The notes under the pieces are model-generated. The model was not told where the DNA came from, did not search any database, and was given only the letters and a program-made list of their open reading frames with translations. Shown in pieces: positions 60,590-64,000 of a stretch of 64,000 nt of DNA; the stretch's first letter is position 1; each line of letters starts with the position of its first letter. The position numbers were made by a program, and so were the translations under genes. Source of the DNA: Peredibacter starrii (GTDB taxonomy: Bacteria > Bdellovibrionota > Bacteriovoracia > Bacteriovoracales > Bacteriovoracaceae); assembly GCF_034259205.1 (NCBI RefSeq), contig NZ_CP139487.1, positions 1,178,001 to 1,242,000 on the forward strand, written 5' to 3'.

Positions 60590-61870
60590 ATGAGTACTAT
60601 TAAAAAGATTCATGCGCGACAAATTCTGGATTCACGTGGAAATCCAACAGTTGAAGTTGATGTAACAACAGACAGAGGATTTGTAGGTCGTGCTTCAGTA
60701 CCATCTGGTGCATCTACTGGTAGCCGTGAAGCTCTTGAGCTTCGTGACGGTGATAAAACTCACTATATGGGTAAAGGCGTTTTAACTGCGGTTAAAAACG
60801 TAAATGAACTGATTGCCCCAAAACTAATCGGCAAAAGCGTTTTCGATCAGCGTGCGATTGATAATCTCATGCTGGAAATCGATGGCACTGAAAATAAAGC
60901 AAAACTTGGTGCGAACGCGATCCTTGGTGTTTCAATGGCCGTTTGTCGTGCCGGCGCACTCGAAAAAGGTAAGCCTCTTTATCAATACCTTTTCGAAGAT
61001 CTTAAAGTTCCAAATCCAGTTGGGAAACTTCGTCTTCCAACTCCACTCATGAACATCATTAACGGTGGAGCTCACGCTTCTAACAATCTTGATATCCAGG
61101 AATTCATGATTGTCCCTCACATGAAAAAATCATTCTCTGAAAACTTCCGCGCAGGTGTTGAAGTTTTCCATAACCTTAAAAAAGTTCTTTCAGATAAAGG
61201 TTATTCAACAAACGTTGGTGATGAAGGTGGATTCGCTCCGGATCTTAAATCTCATGACGAAGCGATTGAATGTATTCTTACTGCCATTCAGAAGGCCGGT
61301 TATAGGCCAGGTGTAGATATTTCTCTTTCACTAGACTGTGCTGCTTCTGAGTTCTACAAAGACGGCAAGTACGAAATGCAAGGTAAGACTTACACTTCTG
61401 ACGAAATGATTCCTTACTATGAGCACATGACAAAAATTGCTCCAATCTATTCAATCGAAGATGGTTTCGATGAATCAGATCAAAAGGGCTTCATTAATTT
61501 CCAGGCGAAGCTTGGTTCAAAACTAGTCAACGTAGGGGATGACCTGTTTGTAACAAACGCTAAAATCCTTAAGCGTGGTATCGATAATAAAGAGGCCAAT
61601 GCCATTTTAGTGAAAGTGAATCAGATCGGCTCTCTTTCTGAGACATTCGATACTTTGAAACTTGCTTACGATAATGGTTTTAAAGCGATCATCTCTCACC
61701 GTTCAGGTGAAACAGCTGATGCTTTCATCGCTGACCTGGCAGTCGCTTCAGGCTCGGGCCACATCAAAACTGGTTCTGCTTCTCGTTCAGATCGAATGGA
61801 GAAATATAATCAACTTCTTCGCATTGAAGAGGAATTGGGCCAGAGCGCGCAATTTGATCCAGTAAAATAA
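60590..61870 (+). CDS. eno: Enolase
   Basis: Interconverts 2-phosphoglycerate and phosphoenolpyruvate. The 426-residue protein has the family motifs: [39 protein letters not shown], the loop [10 protein letters not shown], and C-terminal [23 protein letters not shown] lies before the ATG. It is ended by a terminator. High codon bias. Confidence 0.98.
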   Translation: MSTIKKIHARQILDSRGNPTVEVDVTTDRGFVGRASVPSGASTGSREALELRDGDKTHYMGKGVLTAVKNVNELIAPKLIGKSVFDQRAIDNLMLEIDGTENKAKLGANAILGVSMAVCRAGALEKGKPLYQYLFEDLKVPNPVGKLRLPTPLMNIINGGAHASNNLDIQEFMIVPHMKKSFSENFRAGVEVFHNLKKVLSDKGYSTNVGDEGGFAPDLKSHDEAIECILTAIQKAGYRPGVDISLSLDCAASEFYKDGKYEMQGKTYTSDEMIPYYEHMTKIAPIYSIEDGFDESDQKGFINFQAKLGSKLVNVGDDLFVTNAKILKRGIDNKEANAILVKVNQIGSLSETFDTLKLAYDNGFKAIISHRSGETADAFIADLAVASGSGHIKTGSASRSDRMEKYNQLLRIEEELGQSAQFDPVK

Positions 61871-61880
61871 GCCTTCTAAA

Positions 61881-61916
61881 GCTCGAGGGGAACATTTTCC
61901 CCTCAGCTTTTTGTTT
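61881..61916 (+). terminator. Intrinsic terminator after enolase
   Basis: GAGGGGAA / TTCCCCTC (61885-61904, loop CATT), extended by GC pairs around one mismatch, followed by a T-rich tract, 14 nt after the enolase stop. Confidence 0.9.
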
Positions 61917-61979
61917 GTCCGTATCCCCGCTAGGGCTTAAAATTGAACTTGTTTGGACCTAAGCTCAAAGGGGGTCCCA

Positions 61980-62582
61980 TTGAACTCTAAGCTATTTGTC
62001 GGTTTAACTTTTTTCTCTGACAACTCTTTCGCTAAAAATATCGAAAGTTTTCGTTCGCGTTTTGATTCCAAATATCAAACCAATCCTGATTTGCATTTGC
62101 CGATCGTGGCCCCATTTGAAATTGAGGTCACTGAAGTTAAGAAGCTAAAGCAGGAGCTGGTAGAAGAGTTAGAATCTTTCTATTTCGAGAACACTGCTCA
62201 TCACGTTTTGGGCTTTTCCGGTTTGGATGTTCAAGAGCACAAGAAGAATAAAATTCTTTATTTAAAACCAACCATCGAAGAAGAACTATCACTCTGTCAG
62301 GAGTCGTTGGTTTCAATTTGTAAGTCTTATATCACTGACCGTGAGAAGAAGATCAAAGACTCTAAAAAAACTTTTCTTACGATTGGCCGATTCAATGATC
62401 CTCTGGAGCTGCATGCTTCGATTGATCTTGCTCAAAAAGAATTTCAAGAATTCACCGCTCTACCTTACCAGTCCATTTGTCTTTTCTCGAAGAACAATGG
62501 CATTTGGTATAGAGAGGCAGATTTGATCAGTTTCGACCGTCCTACGAACGCCTTTTTGCATTCAACCAATATTTCCATATAA
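61980..62582 (+). CDS. 2H-phosphoesterase (LigT/2'-5' RNA ligase)-like protein
   Basis: A 200-residue protein resembling the 2H phosphoesterase fold. The first motif, DLHLPIVAPF, keeps the His. The second, normally HxTxxR, reads FLTIGRFND with Phe at the His position. Activity is therefore doubtful. I place the start at TTG 61980, five nt after AAGGGGG, giving MNSKLFVGLTFF; a TTG 27 nt upstream is possible. The next gene begins 7 nt after its stop. Confidence 0.68.
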   Translation: MNSKLFVGLTFFSDNSFAKNIESFRSRFDSKYQTNPDLHLPIVAPFEIEVTEVKKLKQELVEELESFYFENTAHHVLGFSGLDVQEHKKNKILYLKPTIEEELSLCQESLVSICKSYITDREKKIKDSKKTFLTIGRFNDPLELHASIDLAQKEFQEFTALPYQSICLFSKNNGIWYREADLISFDRPTNAFLHSTNISI

Positions 62583-62589
62583 TGGTTGA

Positions 62590-63771
62590 ATGAAGTTCAT
62601 TCCTCTTTTTCTGTTGTTTGTAGCAAGTGCTGCTGTTGCGCAGACTAGTTACGTACCTCCTACAAAAGTCCTCCTTAAAAAAGGCTATCAGCTTGGTGTG
62701 ACCGGTGATTATTTCAAGTCATCAAAGTCCATTGATAAAGATGGTAAAGACGTTGAGTTTCTGGATGGAGAGTCATTTTCTCGCACGCAAGGTGAAGTGG
62801 AAGGCCGTTACGGTTTAACCAATGAACTTCAACTAAGTGGTGGTGTTCGCTTCCGTCAAAACGCTTCTAAGATGATCAATGCTGGTGGAGAAGTGGAAGA
62901 TGAAACCAGCACCGGTGTTCAGTCTACATTTCTAAGTCTCATGTATGCCTTCAAACCAGTGGATCGTTTTATCTACGCAGTTGAGGGAACTTTTCGTTAT
63001 ACCCCTTATACAAACGAAGAAACCACCAGTACTCAAAGAGGAACAATGGTTCTCGGTGATGACGGGAACGAATACACAGTTGGTGCGGCGGTCACTTATG
63101 CTTCTCGCACGAATAACTACCTCACGCTTCGAGGTGGATATAGAAATCCAGGTAAAGATCTTGCCACTGAACTTTATTGGCAGGCCGAAGCGGCACTTGC
63201 CTGGAAATATGTAGCACTCATTGCTGGGGTGGATGGTTCATCTTCAATGAACAATGACCCCTATGAGGATAAGCCGCTCGAGAAACCAAATTACTACACT
63301 GGTCGTACCGCTCTTTACAACAGTAGCAATCGGGAATGGATGGCACCTTACGCTGGCCTGAACCTTGCCCTTGGAGAAAGTTGGCGAGTTGAGGCCCGCG
63401 GATCTCAAGTAGTAAGCGGCAAATCCACTGACCTAGGGACGAGTTTTAGTCTTGCTCTGATAAGACGTGTGGATGGAAAGAAGACTTCTAGTCCGGATAA
63501 GAGATTTAAAGATTATGATTTTGAAGGAACGATCACCAAGGTTTCTCCAAAGAAAGGTTATGTGGTCATCGATCGTGGACTTTCAAGTGACGTACAAAAA
63601 GGAATGAAGATCGATTTCTTCGATTTTGACTACGTTGGAGGAAATATCCTGCTGGCCCGAGGAACAGTCATTCAGGCCAAATCAGAAACATCGATTGTTA
63701 AGATCACTCAGCTCTACAATACTAAGAAGGAACTAAAAGAGGGTGTAGTTGCCAGAGGGTTCTTTAGATAG
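62590..63771 (+). CDS. Outer-membrane beta-barrel-type exported protein
   Basis: A 393-residue exported protein (signal MKFIPLFLLFVASAAVAQ) with alternating polar/aromatic strands typical of outer-membrane barrels (ELQLSGGVRFRQN, NNYLTLRGGYRNPG, ALAWKYVALIAGVDG) up to about residue 300. The last 75 residues (FEGTITKVSPKKGYVVIDRG, DVQKGMKIDFFDF) resemble a small periplasmic beta domain with a GxxGM-type turn. Function unknown; no close family recognised. It may share a message with the 2H gene. Confidence 0.75.
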   Translation: MKFIPLFLLFVASAAVAQTSYVPPTKVLLKKGYQLGVTGDYFKSSKSIDKDGKDVEFLDGESFSRTQGEVEGRYGLTNELQLSGGVRFRQNASKMINAGGEVEDETSTGVQSTFLSLMYAFKPVDRFIYAVEGTFRYTPYTNEETTSTQRGTMVLGDDGNEYTVGAAVTYASRTNNYLTLRGGYRNPGKDLATELYWQAEAALAWKYVALIAGVDGSSSMNNDPYEDKPLEKPNYYTGRTALYNSSNREWMAPYAGLNLALGESWRVEARGSQVVSGKSTDLGTSFSLALIRRVDGKKTSSPDKRFKDYDFEGTITKVSPKKGYVVIDRGLSSDVQKGMKIDFFDFDYVGGNILLARGTVIQAKSETSIVKITQLYNTKKELKEGVVARGFFR

Positions 63772-63880
63772 TTGACCAAACATCTTGGGATGATTGGGCA
63801 ATTCTTATCGGCAGTTGTAACCTATTGAGTTTTAGTTAGAATTAAACAAAGCATTCGGACTTTAATTAAGGATATGGCCC

Positions 63881-64000
63881 ATGAAGCTAGCTTTCTCTCT
63901 AATCTTAGCTGCTCTTTTTTCTTCAAATCTTCATGCGAAGAGATTTGCCAGTAAGTATTGTGAGTTTGAACTTCCTGCTGGGTGGGAGTGTGCTCTTGAA
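63881..64000 (+). CDS. Start of another exported protein (partial)
   Basis: ATG at 63881 with AAGGAT seven nt upstream opens a frame that runs to the window edge: signal MKLAFSLILAALFSSNLHA then KRFASKYCEFELPAGWECAL, 40 codons in total. The Cys-Trp-rich beginning does not identify a family. Confidence 0.7.
   Translation, partial: MKLAFSLILAALFSSNLHAKRFASKYCEFELPAGWECALE

Overview
The window looks like chromosomal DNA of a predatory-type bacterium of the Bdellovibrionota, most likely a Bacteriovorax/Peredibacter-like member of the Bacteriovoracia. This is inferred from the style of the gene set: a short flagellin preceded by a sigma-28-like promoter, many small secreted proteins and lipoproteins, many secreted hydrolases, an orphan CpaF-type ATPase, and single-gene versions of core systems. 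Genes are packed tightly, with many 4-nt ATGA or longer overlaps and several TTG/GTG starts. I see no rRNA, tRNA, insertion sequence, prophage or CRISPR array.

Layout. 1-4.65 kb (minus): pyrimidine operon pyrB-carA-carB, with carB running off the left edge, divergent from uvrB. 4.8-8.3 kb (plus): uvrB, a small secreted protein and a metallophosphoesterase. 8.3-9.8 kb: a receiver-like protein lacking the phospho-acceptor Asp, divergent from flagellin. 9.8-12.9 kb: a secreted alpha/beta hydrolase whose start codon sits in a perfect 14-bp inverted repeat, a Cys/His/Trp 16-residue-repeat protein, and a divergent lipoxygenase-like protein. 12.9-23.3 kb (mostly minus): a thiolase / small secreted protein / aldehyde dehydrogenase unit and a phenylacetate-degradation-like operon (PaaF-, PaaG-, PaaA- and PaaH-like, plus a separate 3-hydroxyacyl-CoA dehydrogenase C-terminal domain), interrupted by a secreted FTP-domain metalloprotease and a SRPBCC-like protein on the plus strand.

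23.4-27.6 kb (minus): a phosphate transporter pstS-pstC-pstA with two different PstB ATPases, whose degenerate motifs are complementary (one predicted consensus ATP site, one predicted degenerate site). 27.7-34.6 kb: TSUP permease, peroxiredoxin-like protein, NYN nuclease-like protein, a one-polypeptide indolepyruvate ferredoxin oxidoreductase and a Nudix-metallo-beta-lactamase fusion. 34.6-38.7 kb (minus): a small protein, a degenerate HD-GYP protein, and thrS-ddl (ThrRS without TGS domain). 39.1-41.3 kb: a TPR/winged-helix regulator, a secreted protein and a RimI-like acetyltransferase. 41.4-47.5 kb: the translation operon rimP-nusA-infB-rbfA-truB, with a terminator-like hairpin directly before the rimP start.

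47.4-56.3 kb: plsC, a membrane-anchored ferredoxin, a secreted caspase-like protein, an MpaA-like carboxypeptidase, a PTPS-III-like pterin enzyme, RNase HI, a substrate-binding protein, an M48 lipoprotein and a small FecCD-type ABC transporter. 56.3-64 kb: FKBP lipoprotein, eight copies of a 25-bp tandem repeat, a secreted HELGHH metalloprotease, a NIF3-like protein, a cupredoxin, CpaF, enolase, a 2H-phosphoesterase-like protein, a beta-barrel-type protein and the start of another secreted protein.

Working together: the IOR (aryl-pyruvate to aryl-acetyl-CoA), the PaaA-like oxygenase, the PaaG/PaaF/PaaH-like enzymes, the thiolase and the aldehyde dehydrogenase could form a route for burning aromatic amino acids from digested prey protein. 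The other epoxidase subunits are not in the window, so this is inference.
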